DNA of 27,197 bases from Clostridiales bacterium (lineage in GTDB: Bacteria > Bacillota > Clostridia > Oscillospirales > Oscillospiraceae), in assembly GCA_019415645.1 (NCBI GenBank), contig DXYV01000039.1:1-27197 (forward strand). Reading direction: 5' to 3'. Shown here in pieces: positions 8,015 to 15,011 of this stretch. The notes under the pieces were generated by a model, which saw only the letters and a list, made by a program, of their open reading frames with translations, was not told where the DNA came from and did not search any database. Every line of letters begins with the position of its first letter. Position 1 is the stretch's first letter. The position numbers and the translations under genes are program-made.

Positions 8015-8076
8015 CGCCGCAGCCCAAGGGAAGAAGCGTGGAAAACCCTTGAGCTGCGGCGTTTTGCGCTTTTTTT
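8015..8076 (+). terminator. Rho-independent terminator of the activator gene
   Basis: Arms 8015-8030 and 8046-8061 pair over 16 positions with one mismatch (stem CGCCGCAGC...AAGGG) around a 15-base loop. T4 follows at 8062-8065 and T7 at 8070-8076. It sits between the enhancer dyads and the sigma-54 promoter, so it insulates the AcnX operon from activator-gene readthrough. Confidence 0.88.
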
Positions 8077-8093
8077 GCACCATACGAGAATTT

Positions 8094-8110
8094 TGGCATT
8101 GGCCTTGCTA
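8094..8110 (+). promoter_or_regulatory. Sigma-54 (-24/-12) promoter of the AcnX operon
   Basis: TGGCATTGGCCTTGCTA matches TGGCACG-N4-TTGCW at nearly every position. The invariant GG (8095-8096) and GC (8107-8108) are exactly 12 bases apart. Transcription should start near 8119-8121, about 55 bases before the AcnX start codon. An activator gene with an intact GAFTGA loop and dyad enhancers lies directly upstream. Confidence 0.88.
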
Positions 8111-8174
8111 ATAGAGAAGGGTGGAGAAACCCAAATCCCTGCGGAAAACGAACTTTGAGAGGAGTGACTGTCAG

Positions 8175-9401
8175 ATGGCACTGAAACTGACCGCCTATGA
8201 GCAGGAAATGCTCGACGGCAAGCATGGCGAAGCAAAGCAGCTGGCTATGAAGATCATGGTCAAGATCGGAGAGCCTTTGGGAGCGGAGGAAATGGTGGAG
8301 GTCGTCTCCGTCCAGGCCATGGCCCACTTTGGTTCCCTGCACATCGCTGGCCGCGACTATCTGGGCCGCTTGGCCTGTATGGGCGGCAAGTGCTGTGTCC
8401 CCACGACACAGGACCCTGCATCCATTCCCTTTGATACATGGGAGGAGATGGGGTATGACAAGGAGTACGCGGAAAACCAGATGAAGCTGTGTGACTCCAT
8501 TATGAAGCTGGGCGAATACCACGCCTGGTCCTGCACCCCCTATGTTCAGGGCAGCGTCCCCCGTCTGGGGCAGAACGTGGCTTGGGCGGAGTCCTCTGCC
8601 GTCAGCTATGCCAACTCCGTCCTGGGCGCCCGGACCAACCGCACCCCCGCTGGCTTGGCGGTCTGCGCCGCACTGACGGGCCGGATTCCTAAATTTGGAC
8701 TCTATTTCCCGGAAAACCGGAAGGCCCAGGTGAAGGTCAATGTGGATGCGGGGCCGCTTTCCGACCTGGACTACAACACCATCGGCATCATCATCGGCAA
8801 GCGCGTGGGCAACTACATTCCCGCGATTTACGGCATTCCGGCGAGCGCCACCAACGACAATCTGAAATATCTGGGCGCCTGCGCGGCCTCCAGCGGCTCC
8901 GTGGCCCTGTGGCACGCGGTGGGTGTGACCCCCGAGGCGCTTTACGGCGATCCCTTTGAGGGCCGGGAGCCCATCAATGAATTTACCATCACCCGCGATA
9001 TGCTGACCGAGACGGAGAAATCCCTGTGCACCAAGAATCCGGGCGAGATCGACCTGTATGTGACCGGATGCCCCCACAGCTCCACGCAGGAAGTCACCAA
9101 GCTGGCCCATCTGATGGAGGGCCGCCGGGTGAAGGAAGGCAAGGACATGTGGATCTTCACGACGGCGGAGACCAACAACATGCTCAAGCGTTCCGGCGTC
9201 ATTCAGAAGATGGAGGCCGCAGGCGTGCGGATGATGGTCCAGACCTGTCTGGTCATCAGCCCTCTGGTGGGCAATGGCAAGTACAAGACGCTGATCACCG
9301 ACTCCGGCAAAAACGCCAGCTATCTCCCCTCGGAGCATGGCATCGAGCTGGTGTACGCCTCCATGGAGGACTGTGTGGCGGCGGTCACGGAAGCGGTATA
9401 A
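8175..9401 (+). CDS. Aconitase X (AcnX, DUF521) large catalytic subunit, 408 aa
   Basis: Fe-S hydro-lyase large subunit of the AcnX branch of the aconitase superfamily. I chose the ATG at 8175, preceded by GAGAGGAG; an upstream in-frame ATG at 8121 is at or before the transcription start. Family signatures are the AWAESSAVSYANSVLGARTN block (136-155), CTPY with Cys120, TGCPH with Cys299 and QTCLVISPL with Cys358. These three cysteines are the candidate cluster ligands. Known AcnX enzymes include cis-3-hydroxy-L-proline dehydratase and archaeal mevalonate-5-phosphate dehydratase, so the family is certain but the substrate is not. The small subunit follows after 13 bases, the two-gene form. Context (cupin, MatC-like transporter, AtuA pair, sigma-54 control) suggests catabolism of a hydroxylated acid rather than isoprenoid synthesis. 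Confidence 0.92.
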   Translation: MALKLTAYEQEMLDGKHGEAKQLAMKIMVKIGEPLGAEEMVEVVSVQAMAHFGSLHIAGRDYLGRLACMGGKCCVPTTQDPASIPFDTWEEMGYDKEYAENQMKLCDSIMKLGEYHAWSCTPYVQGSVPRLGQNVAWAESSAVSYANSVLGARTNRTPAGLAVCAALTGRIPKFGLYFPENRKAQVKVNVDAGPLSDLDYNTIGIIIGKRVGNYIPAIYGIPASATNDNLKYLGACAASSGSVALWHAVGVTPEALYGDPFEGREPINEFTITRDMLTETEKSLCTKNPGEIDLYVTGCPHSSTQEVTKLAHLMEGRRVKEGKDMWIFTTAETNNMLKRSGVIQKMEAAGVRMMVQTCLVISPLVGNGKYKTLITDSGKNASYLPSEHGIELVYASMEDCVAAVTEAV

Positions 9402-9414
9402 GGAGGGAATGGAA

Positions 9415-9852
9415 ATGGCTGAAACGATTATCCTCAAAGGACGCGCGCTGGCCCCCGGCGTAGTGGAGGGCGAAGCCCTGGTCAGCAAGGAATCCCTGGT
9501 TTGGTCCCATGGCGTCAATCCGCCGACCGGCAAGATCGTGGACGTTCGGGTCGCCGTCTGCGGCGAATGTGTGAAGGACAAGGTGCTGGTCTACCCTCTG
9601 GGAAAGGGCTCCACCGCCTCCGCCACGTGGATTTTGGAGAATACCCGCTGCGGGAATGCCCCCAAAGCCTTTATCAATCGCGAGACCGAATTGATTATTC
9701 TGTCCGGCGCGGTGTTGTCCACCGAGCTGTACGGCGTTACCATTCCCGTTGTGGACCGTCTGGACCAGGACCCCATCGAGGTGATCGAGACCGGCGACTG
9801 GGTGAAGGTGGACGGAGACCACGGGATTGTGGAAGTGACAAAGAAAAAATAA
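9415..9852 (+). CDS. Aconitase X (DUF126) small swivel subunit, 145 aa
   Basis: Small swivelling-domain subunit that closes over the AcnX active site and supplies substrate contacts. The start is the ATG at 9415, seven bases after AGGAGGG; an ATG two codons earlier is too close to that site. Family features include GKIVDVRV, the GKGSTASATWILE block (glycine/serine-rich turn), NAPKAFINRETELIILSGAV and a VTIPVVD stretch near the C terminus. The length is usual for separate DUF126 subunits. It is encoded immediately after the large subunit and must form a heterodimer with it. Confidence 0.9.
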   Translation: MAETIILKGRALAPGVVEGEALVSKESLVWSHGVNPPTGKIVDVRVAVCGECVKDKVLVYPLGKGSTASATWILENTRCGNAPKAFINRETELIILSGAVLSTELYGVTIPVVDRLDQDPIEVIETGDWVKVDGDHGIVEVTKKK

Positions 9853-9910
9853 TCCGCAGAGACGGTCAACAAATCAAAATTGATATCACGACAGAAAGGA
9901 AGCGCAAATT

Positions 9911-10306
9911 ATGAGTAACAAGCCCAAGGAGCACATTAAGGTCAGCTTGAGCGAGGTCCCCGTTTATGAGCCCCCCGGACACCATGATACCTTTAACCGC
10001 CGCTTGGCTGGTCCGTTCAACGGCAGCAACAATGTCGAATTCATCATCGGTGAGATGGGAAAGACCGGCGATGCCGATCCGCATACCCATCACGGCTTTG
10101 ATCAGCTGATGTTCATATTGGAGGGCGAGCTCCGCATTACCTCGCCGGCTACCGGAAAAGAGGACGTATTTGTTCCCGGCGACCTGGTTATCTTCCCCGA
10201 CGGCGTGGAGCATAAGGTGGTTGTAGAGAGCGAGAAGTCCCGTTTTGTGGTTATCTATGGCCCGCCTAAGCAGCATCTGGGCGAAAACGGGGAGTGGATC
10301 ACCTGA
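9911..10306 (+). CDS. Small single-domain cupin protein, 131 aa
   Basis: A one-barrel cupin with ribosome binding site AAAGGA ahead of the ATG. Cupin motif 1 is PHTHHGFDQLMFILEG (57-72), giving His58 and His60 plus a Gln65 where most metal cupins have Glu. Motif 2 is GDLVIFPDGVEHKVV (90-104) with His101. Three His and a Gln could still hold a divalent metal. Such proteins serve as isomerases, dioxygenases, epimerases or ligand sensors; the sequence does not decide between them. Its place between AcnX and the transporter argues for a role on the same substrate, for example isomerising a dehydration product. No signal peptide is seen, so it is cytoplasmic. Confidence 0.85.
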   Translation: MSNKPKEHIKVSLSEVPVYEPPGHHDTFNRRLAGPFNGSNNVEFIIGEMGKTGDADPHTHHGFDQLMFILEGELRITSPATGKEDVFVPGDLVIFPDGVEHKVVVESEKSRFVVIYGPPKQHLGENGEWIT

Positions 10307-10316
10307 TTGAATTCAC

Positions 10317-10350
10317 TCAGACGGGCGGTGGGATTCCGCCGCCCGTCTGA
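10317..10350 (+). repeat. Intercistronic hairpin inside the AcnX operon
   Basis: TCAGACGGGCGG (10317-10328) pairs perfectly with CCGCCCGTCTGA (10339-10350) around a 10-base loop. No T run follows, so it is not a standard terminator. It lies in the 102-base gap between cupin and transporter and may set relative expression by blocking decay or causing partial pausing. Confidence 0.6.
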
Positions 10351-10408
10351 ACCTGTCTGAAATCCGCGCTGCTTCGGAAACTCGAATAATTTAGGAGGTT
10401 GTTTGTGT

Positions 10409-11662
10409 ATGGAATGGCAAGCAATCCTGGCATTGGTATTTCTAGTGATCGCGATTGCATTGGGCTTTGCAAAGGGCATGAATACCGGCGTAGTGTCTAT
10501 GGGACTCGCGTTGATTGCCTGTATGATTTGCGGACTCAGTGATTCGCAGCTCCAATCCGGCTTCCCTGTCAACATGTTCCTGATCTTGTTCGGCACCATG
10601 TTCTTGTTCGGCATTGCGCAGAAGACCGAGACCATGGCACTTCTGGCCCGCAAGGTCATTGCGCTGGTGGGCAACGCCTCTTGGCTGCTCCCCTGGGCCA
10701 TCTTCTTGCTGACCTTTGCGGTTTCTGCCTTGGGTGCCGGTCCCGCCCCCTCCATCGCGATCGTGGCGTTGCCGGCTCTGTCTCTGGCGGTTGAGTTGGG
10801 CGTCTCCCCCTTCCTGTTCGGGGTCATGTGCTCGATCGGCGGCTGCGGCGGCGCCGCTTCTCCCTTCTCCACGGCCGGTATCGTGGCCCAGGCCCTGATC
10901 GAGGATTTCGGCTGGTCCGCCTTGCAGCCTACTTATTTTATCAATGCGTTTATCGGACATTTCATTGTGGCCCTGGCCGCCTATCTGATTCTGCGCGGCT
11001 GGCGCATCAAGCCCGAGAAAAAGATCGACCGCAAGGATATTCCCGGTTTCAACCGCAATCAGGTGCTCACTCTGATCGGAATCGGCGCGTTTATCGCCCT
11101 GGTGATCCTTCTGGGCCGCAACGTCGGCCTGACCGCTCTGATCGTCGGTCTGGTCCTGGTCATGCTGAAGGTGGTTCCCAGCGACCAGTCGGTCATCAAG
11201 GATCTGGCCTGGAACACCCTGCTGCTGATCTGCGGCGTCAGCGTACTGATGAACGTGGTCGTTCTGACCGGCGGCATCGACCTGATCGTGGCGTTCCTCT
11301 CCTCGCTGATGAACGAGTTCACGGCCCAGCCCGTGATGTCTCTGACGGCCGGCATCATGTCCTGGTTCAGCACCACTACCAGCGTGGTCATGCCCACTCT
11401 CATCCCGACGATTCCCGGAATTTTGGAAAATATCGGGGATGTTGTCCATCCGATTTCCCTGCTCAGCGCTCTGTGTAACGGCTCGTTCAGCGCGGCGGTC
11501 AGCCCCCTGTCCGCGGGCGGCGGTATTATCCTGGGCACCTATGTACAGCTTACCAAGTGTGACGCGGCAGAGCAGAGCAGAATGTTCCGCAATTTGTTCC
11601 TGATCGCCGTGTACTGCGTGGTTGTAATGATGCTCGTGGCCGCTACCGGAATTTATCTGTAA
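10409..11662 (+). CDS. MatC/SLC13-like organic-anion transporter, 417 aa
   Basis: A polytopic membrane carrier with about 10-12 hydrophobic segments. I chose the ATG at 10409, which has AGGAGG ten bases upstream; a TTG two codons earlier is less likely. The N-terminal half (FPVNMFLILFGTMFLFGIAQ, then a cluster of Gly and Ala with PAPSIAIVALPAL) resembles the MatC dicarboxylate-carrier N-terminal domain. The C-terminal half has the STTTSVVMPTLIPTIPGI stretch and a late SPLSAGGG motif, as in citrate/anion (ion transporter superfamily) carriers. It probably imports the mono-, di- or tricarboxylate that the operon degrades, driven by H+ or Na+. The closest family is well supported; the substrate is inferred. 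Confidence 0.82.
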   Translation: MEWQAILALVFLVIAIALGFAKGMNTGVVSMGLALIACMICGLSDSQLQSGFPVNMFLILFGTMFLFGIAQKTETMALLARKVIALVGNASWLLPWAIFLLTFAVSALGAGPAPSIAIVALPALSLAVELGVSPFLFGVMCSIGGCGGAASPFSTAGIVAQALIEDFGWSALQPTYFINAFIGHFIVALAAYLILRGWRIKPEKKIDRKDIPGFNRNQVLTLIGIGAFIALVILLGRNVGLTALIVGLVLVMLKVVPSDQSVIKDLAWNTLLLICGVSVLMNVVVLTGGIDLIVAFLSSLMNEFTAQPVMSLTAGIMSWFSTTTSVVMPTLIPTIPGILENIGDVVHPISLLSALCNGSFSAAVSPLSAGGGIILGTYVQLTKCDAAEQSRMFRNLFLIAVYCVVVMMLVAATGIYL

Positions 11663-11698
11663 GAAAGCGTTACCTCAATTTGGAAAGGAGCCTGCTCT

Positions 11699-13045
11699 AT
11701 GAAAACCATTCGCATCGGCAGCGGCGCAGGCTATGCCGGAGACCGTTTGGAGCCCTCGTTAGAGCTGATCGAAAAGGGTGGCCTGAATTACATCTGTTAC
11801 GAGTGCCTGGCTGAGCGCACCATTGCTATCGGTCAGCAGGCCAAGCTGAAAGACCCGGAGAAGGGCTATAACGAGCTGCTGGAGCACCGGATGGAGAAAG
11901 TGCTCCCCCTCAGTTGGGCCCATCATGTGAAAGTCATTACCAACATGGGTTCCGCAAATCCTCTGGCGGCCGCCCGGAAGTGTGTAGAAATTGCCCGTCG
12001 GCATGGCCTGACCGGCATGAAGATCGCCTGTGTTACCGGGGACGACTTGCTGCCCGTCCTTGATAAGTACATGGATACAGAGGTGTGGGAGACCCACAGA
12101 CCCTTGCGGGAGCTGCCGGGTGAGATCGTCTCCGCCAACGCCTACATGGGTGTCGAAGGTATCCTGAACGCGTTGGAGCAGGGCGCGGACGTGGTCGTTA
12201 CCGGCCGCGTGGCCGATCCAGCCCTGTTCATGGCGCCGCTGATTCATGAATTCGGCTGGTCTCTGGAAGACTGGGACCGGCTGGGCAAGGGAACCATGAT
12301 CGGCCACCTGCTGGAGTGCGGCGGCCAAGTCGTCGGCGGTTATTTCGCCGAGCCGGGCAAAAAGGATGTGCCCGGCCTGGGACACTTGGGGTTCCCCATT
12401 GTGGAGGCGTCTGAGGACGGATCCTTCTTCGTCACCAAGGTGCCGGAGGCCGGCGGTATGGTCACCGAGGCGACTTGCGCGGAGCAGATCTGCTATGAGA
12501 TCCACGACCCGGAACACTATTTTACGCCCGATGTGGTGGCCAATTTTAAGCAGGTGCGGTTTACCCAGATCGGCAAAGACCAGGTAAAGGCAGAGGGCGC
12601 GACTGGAACGCCGCGCACCGAGACCTTCAAATGCTCCATCGGATACAAGGACTGTTTCATCGGAGATGGCGAGATCAGCTACGGCGGCTCTGGCTGCGTC
12701 GCCCGGGGCCAGTTGGCTCTGGACGTACTCAAGGAGCGGCTGGAGCTGGTGGCCCCGAATGTCTTCGACGAACTGAAATTCGATCTGATCGGCTGCAACA
12801 GTCTCTACTGGGGCGCAGACGCCAAGTGCGGCGGCGAACCCAGCGAGGTCCGGGTCCGCGTGGCCGGACGAGCCAAGTCCAAAGCGGATGCCGACCTCAT
12901 CGGCAATGAGGTGGAGGCCCTCTATACTAATGGCCCCGCCGGAGGCTGCGGCGCGGTCAAGCGTACCCGGGACATCGTCTCCGTGGCCTCCATTCTGGTC
13001 AGCCGCTACGACGTGAAGCCCCAGGCGGAAATCTTTGTGGTCTGA
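11699..13045 (+). CDS. AtuA-family protein (DUF1446), N-terminal part as a separate gene, 448 aa
   Basis: Belongs to the acyclic terpene utilisation AtuA family, whose biochemical reaction is not established. Recognisable features are the N-terminal IRIGSGAGYAGDRLEPSLEL, ITNMGSANPLAAARKCVEIA near residues 80-99 and VVTGRVADPALFMAPLIHEF. The ribosome binding site AAAGGAG precedes the ATG. In Pseudomonas AtuA the protein is about 600 residues, with a roughly 450-residue N domain and a roughly 100-residue C domain. Here these are two adjacent genes. Several conserved Gly- and Cys-rich stretches (YICYECLAER, GGCGAVKRTRD) may form a ligand or metal site, but none is an established catalytic motif. 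Co-transcription with AcnX suggests a role in hydroxy-acid or acyl catabolism, not necessarily terpenes. Confidence 0.88.
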   Translation: MKTIRIGSGAGYAGDRLEPSLELIEKGGLNYICYECLAERTIAIGQQAKLKDPEKGYNELLEHRMEKVLPLSWAHHVKVITNMGSANPLAAARKCVEIARRHGLTGMKIACVTGDDLLPVLDKYMDTEVWETHRPLRELPGEIVSANAYMGVEGILNALEQGADVVVTGRVADPALFMAPLIHEFGWSLEDWDRLGKGTMIGHLLECGGQVVGGYFAEPGKKDVPGLGHLGFPIVEASEDGSFFVTKVPEAGGMVTEATCAEQICYEIHDPEHYFTPDVVANFKQVRFTQIGKDQVKAEGATGTPRTETFKCSIGYKDCFIGDGEISYGGSGCVARGQLALDVLKERLELVAPNVFDELKFDLIGCNSLYWGADAKCGGEPSEVRVRVAGRAKSKADADLIGNEVEALYTNGPAGGCGAVKRTRDIVSVASILVSRYDVKPQAEIFVV

Positions 13046-13072
13046 AGCCCGGACCCGGAAAGGAAGCAGATT

Positions 13073-13372
13073 ATGAAACTCTGGGATATTGCACATTCCC
13101 GTACCGGCGACAAGGGCAACATTTCCAATATCTCCCTCATCGCCTATGACCCCAAGGACTATGACCTGCTCCGGGAGAAGGTCACGCCGGAGCGAGTGCA
13201 GGAGCACTTCAGAGGAATGGTCAAGGGTGAGGTAGTCCGCTATGAGCTGCCCAACATCTGTGCGCTGAATTTTGTCCTGTACGATGCCTTGGGCGGCGGC
13301 GTCACCCGTTCGCTCTCCCTGGATATGCACGGGAAAGGCCTGTCCTCTTACCTGCTGGACATGGAGATCTGA
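13073..13372 (+). CDS. AtuA-related C-terminal domain as a separate small protein, 99 aa
   Basis: A compact cytoplasmic protein opening with AHSRTGDKGNISNISLIAY, the hallmark (A-x-S-G/T-D-K-G-N) of the ferredoxin-like C-terminal domain of AtuA proteins. It also carries YELPNICALNFVLYDALGGG, which is typical of that domain. It begins 27 bases after the AtuA large gene with AAAGGA upstream and is the last gene before a strong terminator. It probably assembles with the 448-residue protein into one functional AtuA unit. No metal-binding cysteine cluster is visible, so despite the fold name it is unlikely to carry Fe-S. Confidence 0.85.
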   Translation: MKLWDIAHSRTGDKGNISNISLIAYDPKDYDLLREKVTPERVQEHFRGMVKGEVVRYELPNICALNFVLYDALGGGVTRSLSLDMHGKGLSSYLLDMEI

Positions 13373-13421
13373 ACGGAGACGCGGGACGCTGTACCCGCCG
13401 AAAACAATGAATTTGCAAGCA

Positions 13422-13460
13422 CAACGGGGAAGGACATTTCTGTCCTTCCCCGTTGGTTTA
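13422..13460. terminator. Terminator between AcnX operon and spoIVB (convergent)
   Basis: CAACGGGGAAGGACA (13422-13436) and TGTCCTTCCCCGTTG (13441-13455) form a perfect 15-base stem with a 4-base loop, TTTC. On the plus strand GTTTATT follows. The spoIVB stop (13458-13460) abuts it from the other side, so it serves both operons. Confidence 0.85.
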
Positions 13461-14543
13461 TTCCCCGCTTTGAGCGGCCTGACTCAGCATCCGTTCCCCG
13501 GAGATCGCGTATCCACTTGTGGGATCATTGACCAAAACATGGGTAACGGCGCCTATCAATTTTCCGTTTTGCAGAATGGGAGAACCGGACATTCCCTGTA
13601 CGATTCCGCCAGTGGTCTCCAGCAGGACCGGATCGGTGACCTGAATCATGAAATCCCGGCTGTCTGTTGCGCTTTCGGCGAAAATTTTTGTGATCTCAAT
13701 CCCATATTCCCGGACCTCATCTCCGCTGATATTGGAGAGAATTGTCGCCGCGCCCAGCTCCACCTCGTCCCGCTGGGCCACCGGGACTGCCTGCTGGCTG
13801 CCGACCAGGCTTTCGTCTGTAAGGGTCCCAAACACGCCGCAGTTCGTATTGGCCCAGAGCTCGCCCAGATCGTGGGACACCTCAAATGCACCTTGGAGCT
13901 GTCCCGGTGTCCCGGTGACGCCTTTTTGCACCTGAGCCACCTCAGCGTACATAATGGAGCCGTCCTCCAGCGGCATCAGCAGGGCGGTGTCAATATCGCT
14001 GATTCCGTGTCCCAGCGCGCCGAAGGTCCCGGTGGAAGGCTGGTAAAAGGTCATGGTGCCGATTCCCGCCATGGAATCGCGAATCCACGCGCCCAGCTTG
14101 TAGCTGCCGTCGGTGGAGCACTGCACTGCCTGCGCGGTCATCTGCACCTGCTTCTCCCCGCGCAGCGCGCGGATGCTCATTGTCTCGCCCTCCAGCTCCT
14201 GGAGCACAGCCCGAACTTCTTCAATTGAGTCCACCTCTTCGCTGTTGATGTGGGTGATGATGTCGCCCTCCTTCAGGCCGCAGTCCCGGGCGGGATTGAC
14301 CGCCCCCTGGTCGGTTGCGATGTCGGACATTCCGACGACGATCACGCCGTCGGAAAACAGCTTGATTCCCACTGCTCTGCCCATCGGAATGACCATAGTC
14401 TCCCCGGATGAGGAAGTGGACTCGGCCGCTTGGACAGGCCCAATCACTGCCCAGAGCGCCATGGCGACCACCAGCGCCACCGCCATTCCGCGCAGCGCCT
14501 CCAACAGAGCCTGGGGCCATGGTTTTGTCTCTTCATGCTTCAC
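13458..14543 (-). CDS. spoIVB: SpoIVB sporulation serine peptidase (family S55), 361 aa
   Basis: Forespore-secreted protease that in Bacillus triggers SpoIVFA cleavage and so pro-sigma-K processing. The GTG at 14543 is the start, with AGAGGTG at suitable spacing; the next in-frame ATG would cut into the membrane segment. One hydrophobic segment (about 17-40) is a signal or anchor. A PDZ domain follows near 55-140 (DCGLKEGDIITHINSEEVDS). The protease domain shows His179 in GALGHGIS, Asp304 in QVTDP and Ser319 in GMSGSP. The Asp-to-Ser distance of 15 residues is the same as between Asp363 and Ser378 of the B. subtilis enzyme. It is shorter than the 426-residue B. subtilis protein, mainly at the N terminus. 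It stands alone on this strand, unrelated to the flanking catabolic genes. Confidence 0.94.
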   Translation of the reverse strand: MKHEETKPWPQALLEALRGMAVALVVAMALWAVIGPVQAAESTSSSGETMVIPMGRAVGIKLFSDGVIVVGMSDIATDQGAVNPARDCGLKEGDIITHINSEEVDSIEEVRAVLQELEGETMSIRALRGEKQVQMTAQAVQCSTDGSYKLGAWIRDSMAGIGTMTFYQPSTGTFGALGHGISDIDTALLMPLEDGSIMYAEVAQVQKGVTGTPGQLQGAFEVSHDLGELWANTNCGVFGTLTDESLVGSQQAVPVAQRDEVELGAATILSNISGDEVREYGIEITKIFAESATDSRDFMIQVTDPVLLETTGGIVQGMSGSPILQNGKLIGAVTHVLVNDPTSGYAISGERMLSQAAQSGE

Positions 14544-14926
14544 ACAAGCACCTCTTTCCCTTTCCTTAACTTACATCCATTTCGCGCGTGTCTGTCCGCG
14601 CTGCTTTTAATATGGACGAAAGGCGGCCCGGATTTCCGCGGCAAAGTCCACCACCGCTGGAAGGGGAACAATTCCAGCTGGCATGTTGTATGGCATTTTG
14701 CAGCGGAGGGGAACAATAAGAGACATTCTATGAAAAAAATACAAATTGAAATTCGGGAACAATCTGATTCTGATTATAGCATGCCCCAAAAGATGAGGTT
14801 GAGATACAAGATTGATTGGTTATAAGCAGAACAAAGCGGTATGATGGCTTTATTCTTTTGCGAAAGCTGTGCAGAATGAGTGCGCCAGGCCAATTCAGAA
14901 AATTCTGCGTGGGAGCTTGATTACAG
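14544..14926. other. Gene-free intergenic stretch upstream of spoIVB
   Basis: About 380 bases, turning AT-rich from about 14700, with no convincing gene. A 31-codon open frame on the plus strand (14730-14825) lacks a properly spaced ribosome binding site. The spoIVB promoter must lie at the left end, but I see no complete sigma-F or sigma-G pair. An imperfect GAACAAT repetition (about 14667, 14709 and 14757) was noticed without a clear role. Confidence 0.5.
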
Positions 14927-14972
14927 AACAACCCGCGGGAATGGCGTTTGATGGCCACTTCCGCGGGCTGTT
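14927..14972 (-). terminator. Terminator downstream of amidohydrolase 1
   Basis: Arms 14927-14945 and 14954-14972 (core ACCCGCGGGAATGGC against GCCACTTCCGCGGGCTG) form a 19-base stem with three non-Watson-Crick positions. It lies 40 bases beyond the minus-strand stop. Minus-strand sequence after it is moderately T-rich, and AT-rich sequence lies on the other side. Confidence 0.65.
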
Positions 14973-15011
14973 ACCTTATATAATAATATACATTTGAAAA
15001 AGTTTATGGAA

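Noticed and set aside
8010..9581. A 523-codon minus-strand open frame opposite the AcnX genes
   Set aside because: It is antisense to unmistakable AcnX large and small subunits; composition is low-complexity His/Gly/Gln-rich, typical of a shadow frame.
8175..9852. AcnX as a mevalonate-5-phosphate dehydratase of an isoprenoid pathway
   Set aside because: No mevalonate-pathway genes are in the window, and Clostridia normally make isoprenoids by the MEP route; sigma-54 control with a carrier fits catabolism better. The idea is not excluded without a phylogeny.
11759..13330. A 523-codon minus-strand open frame opposite the AtuA genes
   Set aside because: It is antisense to well-supported AtuA-family genes, has no start signal and no family resemblance.
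14608..14614. CATATTA on the minus strand upstream of spoIVB, resembling a sigma-F/G -10 element
   Set aside because: No GYATA-like -35 element lies at the required distance, so the promoter call is not supported.
14730..14825. A 31-codon plus-strand open frame beginning MKKIQIEIREQ
   Set aside because: The nearest purine-rich site is about 19 bases upstream, too far for a ribosome binding site, and there is no supporting context.
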